From: Chloroflexota bacterium
GTDB lineage: Bacteria > Chloroflexota > UBA6077
Assembly: GCA_021788565.1 (NCBI GenBank)
Contig: JAJYKO010000288.1
Coordinates: forward strand, 1-6,915
Direction of reading: 5' to 3'
DNA length: 6,915 nt
The notes under the pieces are model-generated. The model was given only the letters and a program-made list of their open reading frames with translations. It was not told the DNA's origin and ran no database searches. This document shows, piece by piece, positions 1-5,893 of the stretch. Made by a program: the position numbers and the translations under genes. Each line of letters opens with the position of its first letter. Position 1 is the first letter of the stretch.

Positions 1-435
1 GTCATCATTCACGATCGGGCGGCAGATGGTGACGTGGCGAAGATCTTGCAACAGTGGAGTGGTAGTCTTCCTTCGCAGCATCCGAGGGGGGTGCTGCACT
101 GTTTCTCTGGCGACAGCGACTTGATGAATGCCGGCACTGGCGCAGGATTTTATGTGTCTTTTGCCGGACCGATTACCTACCTCAACGGGAAGAGAGCTGC
201 CGAGATGGCAGCGGCGGCGCCCTGGGATCGCTTGTTAGTGGAGACCGACTCTCCCTATTTGACGCCGCATCCCCACAGAGGGAAGCGAAACGAGCCAGCT
301 TTCGTGCGGGTGATCGTCGAACGGCTGGCCGATATCCGCGGCGAGACCTCCGAGCGGACTGTAGAGATCACGGGTCGCAATGCCGCGAAGCTATTCGGGC
401 TGGAAGTCCTACCAGCCTCGCTCAAGAGGGATTAG
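1..435 (+). CDS. tatD: TatD-family metal-dependent DNase/hydrolase, 3' part
   Basis: The open frame enters from the left edge and gives the last 144 residues of a TatD-family amidohydrolase-fold enzyme, a divalent-metal-dependent cytoplasmic nuclease involved in DNA repair or degradation. Visible family motifs are the metal-binding His in VIIHDR (fragment residues 1-6), HCFSG (residues 33-37), and ETDSPYLTP (81-89), whose Asp is catalytic, followed by the typical PHRGKRNEP and a C-terminal NAAKLFGL. The N-terminal HxH metal motif lies outside the window, so completeness of the active site cannot be checked. The internal GTG at 34 is not a start: homology runs through it to the edge. The stop is 1 nt before the next start, so the two genes are almost certainly co-transcribed. 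Confidence 0.93.
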   Translation, partial: VIIHDRAADGDVAKILQQWSGSLPSQHPRGVLHCFSGDSDLMNAGTGAGFYVSFAGPITYLNGKRAAEMAAAAPWDRLLVETDSPYLTPHPHRGKRNEPAFVRVIVERLADIRGETSERTVEITGRNAAKLFGLEVLPASLKRD

Positions 436-436
436 C

Positions 437-1414
437 TTGGCCTCGACACCTACGACTGCAACCATACTGACTCTGGTTAGAGAAGATCTGGCAGCTATGG
501 AGCGTACCCTGAGCCGGGCGGTGGAGGCGGAGCAGCCGTTGTTGCGCCGGCTGCTAGGGTTGGTTCTGCCGGGGAGTGGCAAGCGGCTGCGGCCGGCCCT
601 GGCGCTGCTTTGCGGCCGGGTGAACGAGTACAGGCCCGAGCCTCTCATCTCTTTCGCGGCCTCTCTCGAGATGCTCCACACCGCGACGCTGGTTCACGAC
701 GACATAGTGGACGAAGCCGAGGTCCGCCGTGCGGAGCCTACACTGAACGTTCAGACCAGCAATTCTGTGGCGGTGCTCGTGGGCGACTACATGTTCGCTC
801 AAGCAGCCGCGCACGTCGCGGCCACGGGCCACCTGGGTGTGATCACTGACTTCGCCCAGGCCGCGATGACCATCATCGGGGGACAGATAGACGAGGCGTG
901 GGACAACTCGAGCATCGAGCTGGCAAAGGAGAAGTACTACCGGCGAATTGGGAGCAAGACCGCTGCCCTTTTTGCCCTGGCAGCCGAGGGCGGCGCGAAA
1001 CTCAGCGATGCCCGGCCGGAAGCGGTCTCTGCGCTGAGCCGATATGGATACCAGCTTGGCCTGGCCTTCCAGGTGGTGGACGACATCCTGGATGTGGTGG
1101 GCGATGAGCAGAGCCTCGGCAAGCCGGTGGGTAGCGACATAAGACAGGGCACGGTAACCCTTCCCGCCATTCTAGTGCGCGACCAGATGCCCGACGAGGC
1201 GTTCCTTTCTGCGTTCCAGGGAGACGGCCGCCAGGAAGAGTCGATCAGCCAACTGCTGGAGACAATTAGGGTTGGCGGGGGCGTGGATGGCGCGTACGCG
1301 GAAGCGGAGCGCCTGGCAACCGAGGCTTGCGAGGCCCTGGATGCTATTCAGGAGGGCGAGATTCGCGGTGCCTTGCTAGACCTGGCGAGTTTCGTGGTCC
1401 GCCGCAACACTTAG
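437..1414 (+). CDS. Long-chain polyprenyl diphosphate synthase (trans-prenyltransferase)
   Basis: This 325-aa enzyme condenses isopentenyl diphosphate onto an allylic primer to make the chain used for quinone side chains, probably menaquinone. Motifs in order are GSGKRLRP (46-53), the first Asp-rich motif DDIVD (88-92), GDYMF, the conserved KT of GSKTAALF, and the second Asp-rich motif DDILD (215-219) followed by GKPVGSDIRQGTVTLP. The fifth residue before the first Asp motif is Ala, a small residue, which in this family usually means a long product (C30 or longer); exact length is not readable. I chose TTG at 437 because AAGAGGG (424-430) sits 6 nt upstream and the length fits the family. The ATG at 380 would overlap tatD by 56 nt and add 19 residues that look unlike the family. 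No quinone-pathway neighbour is present. Confidence 0.93.
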   Translation: MASTPTTATILTLVREDLAAMERTLSRAVEAEQPLLRRLLGLVLPGSGKRLRPALALLCGRVNEYRPEPLISFAASLEMLHTATLVHDDIVDEAEVRRAEPTLNVQTSNSVAVLVGDYMFAQAAAHVAATGHLGVITDFAQAAMTIIGGQIDEAWDNSSIELAKEKYYRRIGSKTAALFALAAEGGAKLSDARPEAVSALSRYGYQLGLAFQVVDDILDVVGDEQSLGKPVGSDIRQGTVTLPAILVRDQMPDEAFLSAFQGDGRQEESISQLLETIRVGGGVDGAYAEAERLATEACEALDAIQEGEIRGALLDLASFVVRRNT

Positions 1415-1421
1415 ACTGAGT

Positions 1422-1492
1422 GACGGGGAGACGGGGAAGGGGGCGAGTGGGGGAGCTTTCTCCCCCTCACGCCGTCTCCCGCTCTCTCCGTC
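1422..1492 (+). repeat. Post-stop hairpin 1, degenerate octamer arms
   Basis: It begins 7 nt after the prenyltransferase stop. The 5' arm is G/A-rich with roughly 8-nt units (GACGGGGA twice, then AGGGGGCGA, GTGGGGGA). The 3' arm is C/T-rich (TCTCCCCC, TCACGCCG, TCTCCCGC, TCTCTCCG). The inner stem GGGGGAG/CTCCCCC (1449-1455 with 1460-1466) has a 4-nt loop. GGGAGACGG (1426-1434) pairs with CCGTCTCCC (1472-1480), and several registers are possible. It could act as a transcription attenuator or mRNA 3'-end protector. The run after it (TCTTTCTGAT) is too poor in T for a confident intrinsic terminator, and the next gene is in the same orientation. Confidence 0.75.
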
Positions 1493-1514
1493 TTTCTGAT
1501 ATTGGAGTAGTTCG

Positions 1515-2642
1515 ATGAAGGTCACGTTTCCCCACGCCGGTCAGGCGTGGGTTCCTCTTTCCACAGTATTCGCCAAGGCAGGGGTCGAGTGCATAGTACC
1601 GCCGCTGTGCAGCAAACGTACGCTTTCCCTCGGAGTCAAGTACTCACCCGAGTGGGTGTGCCTGCCCTTTAAGCTAAACCTTGGAAACTTCATCGAGGCG
1701 CTGGAACTTGGGGCCGATACCCTCGTCTACGTCGCCGGACCCGGGCTGTGTCGCCTCGGCTACTACGCCAAGGTGGCGGAGCAGATCCTCCGCGACGCTG
1801 GCTACGAGTTCGAGATGGTCACCTTCGACTGGCAGGAGAAGCAGATAGTAGGCCTGGCCGAGTTCCTGAAGAAGCTGCTCCCGAACAGGTCGTGGCCTCA
1901 GATGGCGGCAGACATCAAGTTCGGGCTCGGTCAGTTGGCGGTGATGGACGACCTGGAGAGGATGGCTCTCCGACTGCGCCCCAGGGCGAAGAATCCGGCG
2001 GAGATCAGCGCGGTCTGGCGCACCGCGGGCGAGCGGGTGGCGAAGGCGTGGACTGGCGCCGACCTGAAGAAGACGAAGGCCGAGATAATCGCGGAGTATA
2101 ACGCGGTACCGCAAAACCCGAACGCCGATCCCCTGAAGGTCGGTTTGCTCGGTGAGTTTTTCGTGGTAACCGAGCCATTTGCCAATATGGATCTGGAAGA
2201 TCTGCTTGGTAAGATGGGTGTGGAGGTTCAGCGCCACGCCTTTTTCAGCGATTGGGCCAAGGTGTGGCTGTTTCTCGAGGCGATAGGCTTCAGTCACGGG
2301 CAGAAGGTGAAGAAGGCCGCGGCACCATACCTGAGCCGGGATGTCAGCGGGGACGCGGTGCAGACCGTCGGCGAGACCATCCTCCATCAGAGAGAGGGTT
2401 TCGACGGCATCGTCCACCTGCTTCCCCTCACCTGTATGCCGGAGATCATTGCCCAGAGCATTATGCCGAGAGTAACCAAGGACTACGACATTCCCGTGCT
2501 ATCGATAGTGCTGGACGAGCAGATGGGTAGGGCGGGATTCGTCACGAGGATCGAGGCATTCGTGGATCTCATGCAGCGGCGCCGGGGACTGAAGAGGGGT
2601 ACTATCGGAAGAGGCTCTCGAGAGAGGCACGCGGTCAGCTAG
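1515..2642 (+). CDS. COG3581/DUF2229-like protein related to 2-hydroxyacyl-CoA dehydratase and its activase
   Basis: This 375-aa protein resembles the family annotated as CoA protein activase or acyl-CoA dehydratase activase-related, which shares the fold of 2-hydroxyacyl-CoA dehydratase subunits and is expected to bind an Fe-S cluster. Conserved-looking cysteines are C32 in PPLCSK, C49 in EWVCLPFK, C79 in GPGLCRLGYY and C307 in LPLTCMPE; C26 is an additional one. The C-terminal DEQMGRAGFVTRIEAFVD (about 334-351) matches the family signature. The biochemical role of this family is poorly defined, and I do not assign a substrate. The start ATG at 1515 has GGAG 7 nt upstream. Relatives often sit beside an ASKHA-type ATPase activase, but none is visible here. 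The last roughly 15 residues are basic and probably unconserved. Confidence 0.8.
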   Translation: MKVTFPHAGQAWVPLSTVFAKAGVECIVPPLCSKRTLSLGVKYSPEWVCLPFKLNLGNFIEALELGADTLVYVAGPGLCRLGYYAKVAEQILRDAGYEFEMVTFDWQEKQIVGLAEFLKKLLPNRSWPQMAADIKFGLGQLAVMDDLERMALRLRPRAKNPAEISAVWRTAGERVAKAWTGADLKKTKAEIIAEYNAVPQNPNADPLKVGLLGEFFVVTEPFANMDLEDLLGKMGVEVQRHAFFSDWAKVWLFLEAIGFSHGQKVKKAAAPYLSRDVSGDAVQTVGETILHQREGFDGIVHLLPLTCMPEIIAQSIMPRVTKDYDIPVLSIVLDEQMGRAGFVTRIEAFVDLMQRRRGLKRGTIGRGSRERHAVS

Positions 2643-2659
2643 TTTGGCTCGTCGCCGCG

Positions 2660-2708
2660 AACCGCCGACGGCCAGTTAAGGACCTTCAGGTCGTTGGGGC
2701 GGACGGTT
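2660..2708. terminator. Possible bidirectional hairpin between convergent genes
   Basis: The 68-nt gap between the two convergent stops holds AACCGCCG (2660-2667), which can pair with CGGACGGTT (2700-2708) if one A is bulged. Inside it is a small palindrome, GACCTTCAGGTC (2681-2692). The position suits a shared terminator for both strands. There is no U-tract on either side, so intrinsic termination is doubtful. Confidence 0.35.
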
Positions 2709-2710
2709 AG

Positions 2711-2995
2711 CTATCCTTCCGCAGCAGCCTGGTCACGCGCCAGCAGCTTGCGACCGTCCTCGCCCACTCCCTGCTCGATGCAGTCGCAGTAGGTCGAGTA
2801 AATCGCCCTGCTGAGCAGCTTCGCCCACCAGTCACCCGAATTGGAGAGCGTGGCATGCTCCCGCCTGACACGCAGGAGCCTCTCCAGCCTGAGTAGGAAG
2901 AAGAGCTGCAACTCGGTGTAGGGCCTGATTCTGGACTGCCGTTCGCTCCTTCGGTCTTCTATTGATCTGACGCTCCAAGGATCCACCCCTGCCAT
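2711..2995 (-). CDS. Small protein of unknown function, 94 aa, partner of the RAM gene
   Basis: I do not recognise this family. The protein is basic and mostly predicted helical. A charged N-terminus (1-24) is followed by an amphipathic Leu/Arg-rich stretch LFFLLRLERLLRVRRE (31-46), then SGDWWAKLLSRAIYSTYCDC (53-72), which carries a Trp pair (W56, W57) and a CDC triplet (C70, C72). There is no signal peptide and no clear membrane span. The coding case rests on a good SD (GGGAG, 7 nt before ATG 2995), the position 43 nt downstream of the RAM gene on the same strand, and a protein-like composition. No overlapping gene competes for this stretch. A role with the upstream RAM protein is only suggested by the shared transcription unit. 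Confidence 0.72.
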   Translation of the reverse strand: MAGVDPWSVRSIEDRRSERQSRIRPYTELQLFFLLRLERLLRVRREHATLSNSGDWWAKLLSRAIYSTYCDCIEQGVGEDGRKLLARDQAAAEG

Positions 2996-3038
2996 GGCTA
3001 TTCTCCCAGCGCGGACTCGCCCCTTTGCTTACGCCGAC

Positions 3039-3269
3039 CTACTCGACAGTGAGGCAGGTCATTGTTTTGCTGATACCCTGGACGCCCCGGATCTCGCTGA
3101 GTACCAGCCGACCGATGGAGTTGGCGTCAGGCCCCTGGGCTACGCAGATGACGTCGTAGGGGCCGGTAACCACATCGGACGCGACTATACCGGCAACCTG
3201 GCGCAGAGTATCGGCGACCTCTTTACTCTTGCCGCCCACAGTTTCGATAAGCACGTATGCTCGCTGCAT
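3039..3269 (-). CDS. Stand-alone RAM (Lrp/AsnC ligand-binding) domain protein
   Basis: This 76-aa protein consists only of the C-terminal effector-binding domain of Lrp/AsnC regulators (Pfam AsnC_trans_reg), with no helix-turn-helix. The alpha-beta sandwich pattern is visible: strand AYVLIET (4-10), a helix around KEVADTLRQV, strand region ending in GPYDVICV (36-43, with the typical G-x-Y-D turn), helix ANSIGRLVLSEI, then the last strand TMTCLTVE. Such proteins form dimers and higher rings and bind amino acids or other small effectors; some act as partners of full-length Lrp proteins. I chose ATG at 3269 because GGTGAGG lies 5 nt upstream and the domain starts there. The longer frame from 3359 would begin inside the -35 element. 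It is the first gene of a two-gene unit. Confidence 0.88.
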   Translation of the reverse strand: MQRAYVLIETVGGKSKEVADTLRQVAGIVASDVVTGPYDVICVAQGPDANSIGRLVLSEIRGVQGISKTMTCLTVE

Positions 3270-3331
3270 CGTCCCCTCACCTTCCAAGGTCTGCTCTAAT
3301 CCCTTGATGGCCTGCCGCCACCGACGATTCC

Positions 3332-3359
3332 ATATTAGGCCTTCCACTAGGGATGTCAA
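3332..3359 (-). promoter_or_regulatory. Sigma-70-type promoter of the RAM/unknown gene pair
   Basis: On the minus strand a perfect TTGACA (3359-3354) is followed after 16 nt by TAATAT (3337-3332, 4 of 6 matches to the -10 consensus). Transcription would start near 3325, giving a leader of about 55 nt before the ATG at 3269. It reads away from the preceding hairpin, so the RAM unit need not depend on read-through from the MmgE/PrpD gene. Confidence 0.65.
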
Positions 3360-3374
3360 TACCCATTAGGGATG
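3344..3374 (-). promoter_or_regulatory. Tandem pair of the CATCCCTARYGG motif at the RAM promoter
   Basis: Minus-strand copies CATCCCTAATGG (3374-3363) and CATCCCTAGTGG (3355-3344) are direct repeats 19 nt apart, close to two helical turns. One lies just upstream of the -35 hexamer and the other overlaps its last bases and the spacer. A third copy lies at the mmgE/prpD-family promoter (4793-4804). This arrangement suits an operator, but no regulator is identified. Part of the upstream copy is also in the outer stem of hairpin 2. Confidence 0.45.
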
Positions 3375-3432
3375 CTGGATAGGGGATGGAGAAGCAGCGC
3401 TTCCATCCCCTATCCCCTCTTACCCAACATCC
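3370..3432 (-). repeat. Post-stop hairpin 2, degenerate heptamer arms
   Basis: It begins 1 nt after the stop of the MmgE/PrpD gene, read on the minus strand. The core is a perfect 14-bp stem, GGATAGGGGATGGA (3377-3390) with TCCATCCCCTATCC (3402-3415). An outer stem pairs GGATGCTGG (3370-3378) with CCAACATCC (3424-3432) with one mismatch, leaving an 8-nt bulge. The plus-strand left arm reads as 7-nt units (GGATGCT, GGATAGG, GGATGGA). The minus-strand transcript again has its G/A-rich arm first, as in hairpins 1 and 3. It plausibly forms the 3' end of the MmgE/PrpD mRNA; no U-tract follows. Confidence 0.8.
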
Positions 3433-3433
3433 G

Positions 3434-4768
3434 TCACGGGGTGGCCAGTTTGATCAGACGCGATAGGTCGCCCACCTCCTCCAGGTGCCACACCAACTCC
3501 ATCATCTCCTCGGCGTTCGTTCGAGGCAGGATCGGCAACACCAGGTCCATGAACTTCGCTACCAGGTCATCATCGGAAAGGGGGTTGCCGGGTGTGCCGC
3601 TCGCTGCCTTCACCCGCTCCGTGAACTCCCGTCCATCGTAAGTGCGTATCGTCACCTCTGCCTGCTCGATGCCGATTCCCGGCGTCACCACTGCTCGTAC
3701 CCGATTACGCAGGTCGACGATGTCCGGCCGGACCACCTTTTCATCCGTGAACTGGGATTGCCCCGCATTGCCGTCAAACAGCGCTATGGCGGCGCAGAAG
3801 AAAACGCTAAATTTTCCCTCAAGGCCCGTTCTCGGTTGCTCCTTGCCCATGAGTTCGAGCACCAGGGGATTTACCTTCGTTTCGATCTCGGCAACGTCGT
3901 CTGGCTTGAGGTCGTACTTCTGGCGAAGACGCCGAACTCCATCGATGGTGGAATGGGCGACGACGCCGCACGCGTACGGCTTGAGGCCGTTGCGTAAGAG
4001 CATGTAGCTCTGTCCAAGTCCATAAGTGGCCTTCGCGAGGTCGTACTTTGCCGCCATCACCGAGGCAAAGCCCCGCCTGGCCTCCAGTGCCTGGGTTGAG
4101 GACGTGAACCCCTTCTCGGCCAGCAGTGCCGACCACAGCCCGTGGGATGCGGCCGAACCTACGTGAAGGGACTTTGCCATGGAACCGAGCATCTCACGCA
4201 GGCCGGATGCCTGGGTGGCAGCCAGTCCCATAGCATGACCCACCCGTTCGGCGTCCAGCCCCAGGAGCCAGCCTGCTCCCACCGCCGCTCCGAATATGCC
4301 AACCGTGCCGGTTATGTGCCAGCCAGCTTCGTAGTGAGCCGGAGCTATGGCAGTGGCGATTCGTATCTCCACCTCCGCGCCCACGGCCTCGCTGGCCAGC
4401 AGTTGCCTGCCCGTGAGGTTCTTCCACTCAGCCAGGGCCAGAGCGGCGGAGAGGACCGGACCGGTAGGATGGATGACAGTGTCCATGTCGGTGTCGTCGA
4501 AGTCCAGCACGTGGGACATCGAGCCGTTTACCATGGCAGCCTGGAGCGCCGAAACCTTCGATGGGTATCCGAGAATAGTAGCCTGGGGATGACCGCCCTG
4601 TTCCTGGACCGTCTCCATGAGTATTCGCACCGCCTCGTGGCGCGAAGCCCCGATAGCCACTCCAAGGTAGTTGAGAATCGCTCGTTTGGTTTCGCGCACG
4701 ACCTCCGGAGGAAACTGCTCGAAGGTCGCATTTGCCGCGAATTCTGCCAGCTGCCGCGTAGCGCCCAT
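3434..4768 (-). CDS. MmgE/PrpD-family protein (2-methylcitrate dehydratase-like)
   Basis: This 444-aa cytoplasmic protein belongs to the family that includes 2-methylcitrate dehydratase PrpD, cis-aconitate decarboxylase and iminodisuccinate epimerase. The all-helical N-terminal domain carries LDFDDT (88-93) with H100-P101. Further family positions are H151 in GWHITGT, K199 in the segment AKSLHVGSAASHG, and KPYACGVVAH (263-272). The rest forms the alpha/beta lid domain, with YDGREF near the C-terminus. Length is normal for the family. ATG 4768 has GGAAGGAG (4783-4776) 7 nt upstream. No prpB, prpC or acn gene is nearby, so a methylcitrate-cycle role is not supported by context, and the substrate is open. 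It is a single-gene unit with its own promoter and a strong hairpin behind it. Confidence 0.92.
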   Translation of the reverse strand: MGATRQLAEFAANATFEQFPPEVVRETKRAILNYLGVAIGASRHEAVRILMETVQEQGGHPQATILGYPSKVSALQAAMVNGSMSHVLDFDDTDMDTVIHPTGPVLSAALALAEWKNLTGRQLLASEAVGAEVEIRIATAIAPAHYEAGWHITGTVGIFGAAVGAGWLLGLDAERVGHAMGLAATQASGLREMLGSMAKSLHVGSAASHGLWSALLAEKGFTSSTQALEARRGFASVMAAKYDLAKATYGLGQSYMLLRNGLKPYACGVVAHSTIDGVRRLRQKYDLKPDDVAEIETKVNPLVLELMGKEQPRTGLEGKFSVFFCAAIALFDGNAGQSQFTDEKVVRPDIVDLRNRVRAVVTPGIGIEQAEVTIRTYDGREFTERVKAASGTPGNPLSDDDLVAKFMDLVLPILPRTNAEEMMELVWHLEEVGDLSRLIKLATP

Positions 4769-4792
4769 ACCAACGCTCCTTCCGCATCTAAT

Positions 4793-4804
4793 CCGTTAGG
4801 GATG
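4793..4804 (-). promoter_or_regulatory. Single CATCCCTARYGG motif at the MmgE/PrpD transcription start
   Basis: The minus-strand sequence CATCCCTAACGG covers the predicted +1 to +12 region of the MmgE/PrpD transcript. It matches the pair at 3344-3374 except at the two RY positions. It sits in a small dyad (CCGT..GATG-5 nt-CATC..ACGG, 4793-4819) that also covers the -10 element, which would suit repressor binding. No other copy was seen in the window. Confidence 0.4.
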
Positions 4805-4839
4805 GATAGCATCTTACGGGCCTTGACCTCTTCTGGCAA
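4804..4839 (-). promoter_or_regulatory. Promoter of the MmgE/PrpD-family gene
   Basis: On the minus strand TTGCCA (4839-4834, 5 of 6 matches to the -35 consensus) is separated by exactly 17 nt from TAAGAT (4816-4811, 4 of 6 matches to the -10). The start would be near 4804, giving a leader of about 36 nt containing the SD. Confidence 0.55.
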
Positions 4840-4862
4840 TGGCGACCGCTGTTCTCTATAAT
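4834..4862 (+). promoter_or_regulatory. Candidate upstream promoter P1 of the xerD operon
   Basis: A perfect TATAAT (4857-4862) lies 17 nt downstream of TGGCAA (4834-4839), a weak -35 that on the other strand is the MmgE/PrpD -35 hexamer. The start near 4869 would leave a leader of about 87 nt. The strong TTGACC at 4823-4828 is 28 nt from the -10 and too far to pair with it. Confidence 0.4.
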
Positions 4863-4885
4863 GAGCTCCCCCGGGTGGCCCCGGC

Positions 4886-4915
4886 GTGACTTTGCGTTCG
4901 AGCTTATGGTAAACT
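4886..4915 (+). promoter_or_regulatory. Candidate proximal promoter P2 of the xerD operon
   Basis: GTGACT (4886-4891) and TAAACT (4910-4915) are 18 nt apart, each with 4 of 6 consensus matches. A TGG directly before the -10 forms an extended -10 (TGn). The start near 4922 gives a leader of about 34 nt to the ATG at 4956. P1 and P2 are alternatives or both active. Confidence 0.4.
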
Positions 4916-4955
4916 CGGCACCGGCACAACAGTCCTTCTGGCGGAGGTCTTCCCC

Positions 4956-5891
4956 ATGAAGCATCAGGTGGATGCTTTTCTCAGCTTTCTGGCATCCGAG
5001 AGAGGGCTCGCGGCAAACACGCTCGCGGCCTACCACAACGACCTGAATCAGTTCGCCGAGTACCTGGTATCGCGCGATGGGCAGGTTGGAACCGAGGAAA
5101 TGGCTTCCAACGGCAAGTCGGCCATCCCGAGCAGGGACGGCGTAATGGCGTTCTTCCTTCATCTGAGGGAGAAGGGATATACCCCGTCGACTATCGCCAG
5201 GAAGACCGCCGCGATCAAGTCCTTCTTCCACTTTCTTTCTTCCAAGGGATTCATATCCGAGGACCCTACTGCCAGTATCGATTCGCCGAGGATCAGTAAG
5301 TCGTTGCCTCGTGCGGCTTCGGTCGAGGAGATAGACGAGTTGCTGGAGGCACCTACATCGGTCGCGTCGCCGGAGGCGCTGCGGGACAAGGCGATGTTCG
5401 AGTTGCTGTATGCCACTGGTATGAGGGTGACGGAGTTGGTCTCGCTCAATATGCAGGACCTGGATCTGGAACGCGCCGTCGTCAACTGCAGCGGGCGGTC
5501 CGGCGGAAAGGGGCAGAGACAGCGCGCCTTGCCCGTTCACGCTACCGCTATACGGGCGTTGTCCAGCTACCTGGAGACAGGCAGGCCTGCTCTGGTTCGC
5601 GAGTCCGACGAAGGGGCACTCTTCCTGAACCACAGGGGCGATCGGCTGACCCGTCAGGGCTTCTGGCTTATTCTGAAGCAGTGGGCGAAAGAGGCCGGTA
5701 TCGAGTCGGCGATTACGCCTCACACCCTTCGGCATTCCTTTGCCATGCATATGCTGAGGAATGGTGTGGATTTGCGAGCAGTTCAGCAATTGCTCGGCCA
5801 CGCCCACATCTCAACTACTCAGATCTACACCTACCCCAGCGAAGATGGTCTGAAGCAGATCTACGAGACGGCCCATCCACGGGCCAAGTAG
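4956..5891 (+). CDS. xerD: Xer-type tyrosine recombinase (chromosome dimer resolution)
   Basis: This 311-aa recombinase has an N-terminal SAM-like core-binding domain (about 1-105) and a C-terminal catalytic domain. All catalytic residues are visible: R157 in ATGMRVTEL, K185 in SGGKGQRQR, H256 and R259 in HTLRH, H282 in LLGHAHIS, and nucleophile Y291 in TQIYTY. Length and the terminal AHPRA fit XerC/XerD, which resolve chromosome dimers at dif, rather than phage integrases. The residue after the Y-T pair is Tyr where Xer proteins usually have His. XerC and XerD cannot be separated with certainty by eye; xerD is preferred because of the nucleoside-phosphorylase neighbour downstream. ATG 4956 has GGAGG 8 nt upstream. 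It is the first gene of a unit with the HAD gene. Confidence 0.92.
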   Translation: MKHQVDAFLSFLASERGLAANTLAAYHNDLNQFAEYLVSRDGQVGTEEMASNGKSAIPSRDGVMAFFLHLREKGYTPSTIARKTAAIKSFFHFLSSKGFISEDPTASIDSPRISKSLPRAASVEEIDELLEAPTSVASPEALRDKAMFELLYATGMRVTELVSLNMQDLDLERAVVNCSGRSGGKGQRQRALPVHATAIRALSSYLETGRPALVRESDEGALFLNHRGDRLTRQGFWLILKQWAKEAGIESAITPHTLRHSFAMHMLRNGVDLRAVQQLLGHAHISTTQIYTYPSEDGLKQIYETAHPRAK

Positions 5892-5893
5892 AG

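Noticed and set aside
380..436. ATG at 380 as start of the prenyltransferase
   Set aside because: It would overlap tatD by 56 nt and add a non-homologous N-terminus. TTG 437 has a well-placed SD.
1422..1492. CRISPR or tandem-repeat array
   Set aside because: The units are short, degenerate and arranged as hairpin arms, with no spacers or constant repeat.
1674..2417. 247-codon open frame on the minus strand
   Set aside because: It is antisense to the COG3581-like gene, with no recognisable motifs and an odd composition; the plus-strand frame has clear family signatures.
3270..3359. ATG at 3359 as start of the RAM protein
   Set aside because: It would put the start inside the TTGACA -35 element and add 30 residues before a domain that starts cleanly at 3269 with its own SD.
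3434..4768. Methylcitrate cycle locus
   Set aside because: The gene is family-level MmgE/PrpD only; no methylcitrate synthase, methylisocitrate lyase or aconitase gene is nearby.
4142..4861. 239-codon plus-strand frame
   Set aside because: It is antisense to the MmgE/PrpD gene and its promoter region, and the translation is not protein-like.
4769..4955. A dif recombination site next to the xerD gene
   Set aside because: I found no 28-nt site with two 11-nt inverted arms and a 6-nt centre.
4788..5807. 339-codon open frame on the minus strand
   Set aside because: It lies almost entirely antisense to xerD, whose catalytic residues are all intact. Its translation shows no domain and is rich in Arg/Gln/His, typical of a shadow frame in G+C-rich DNA.
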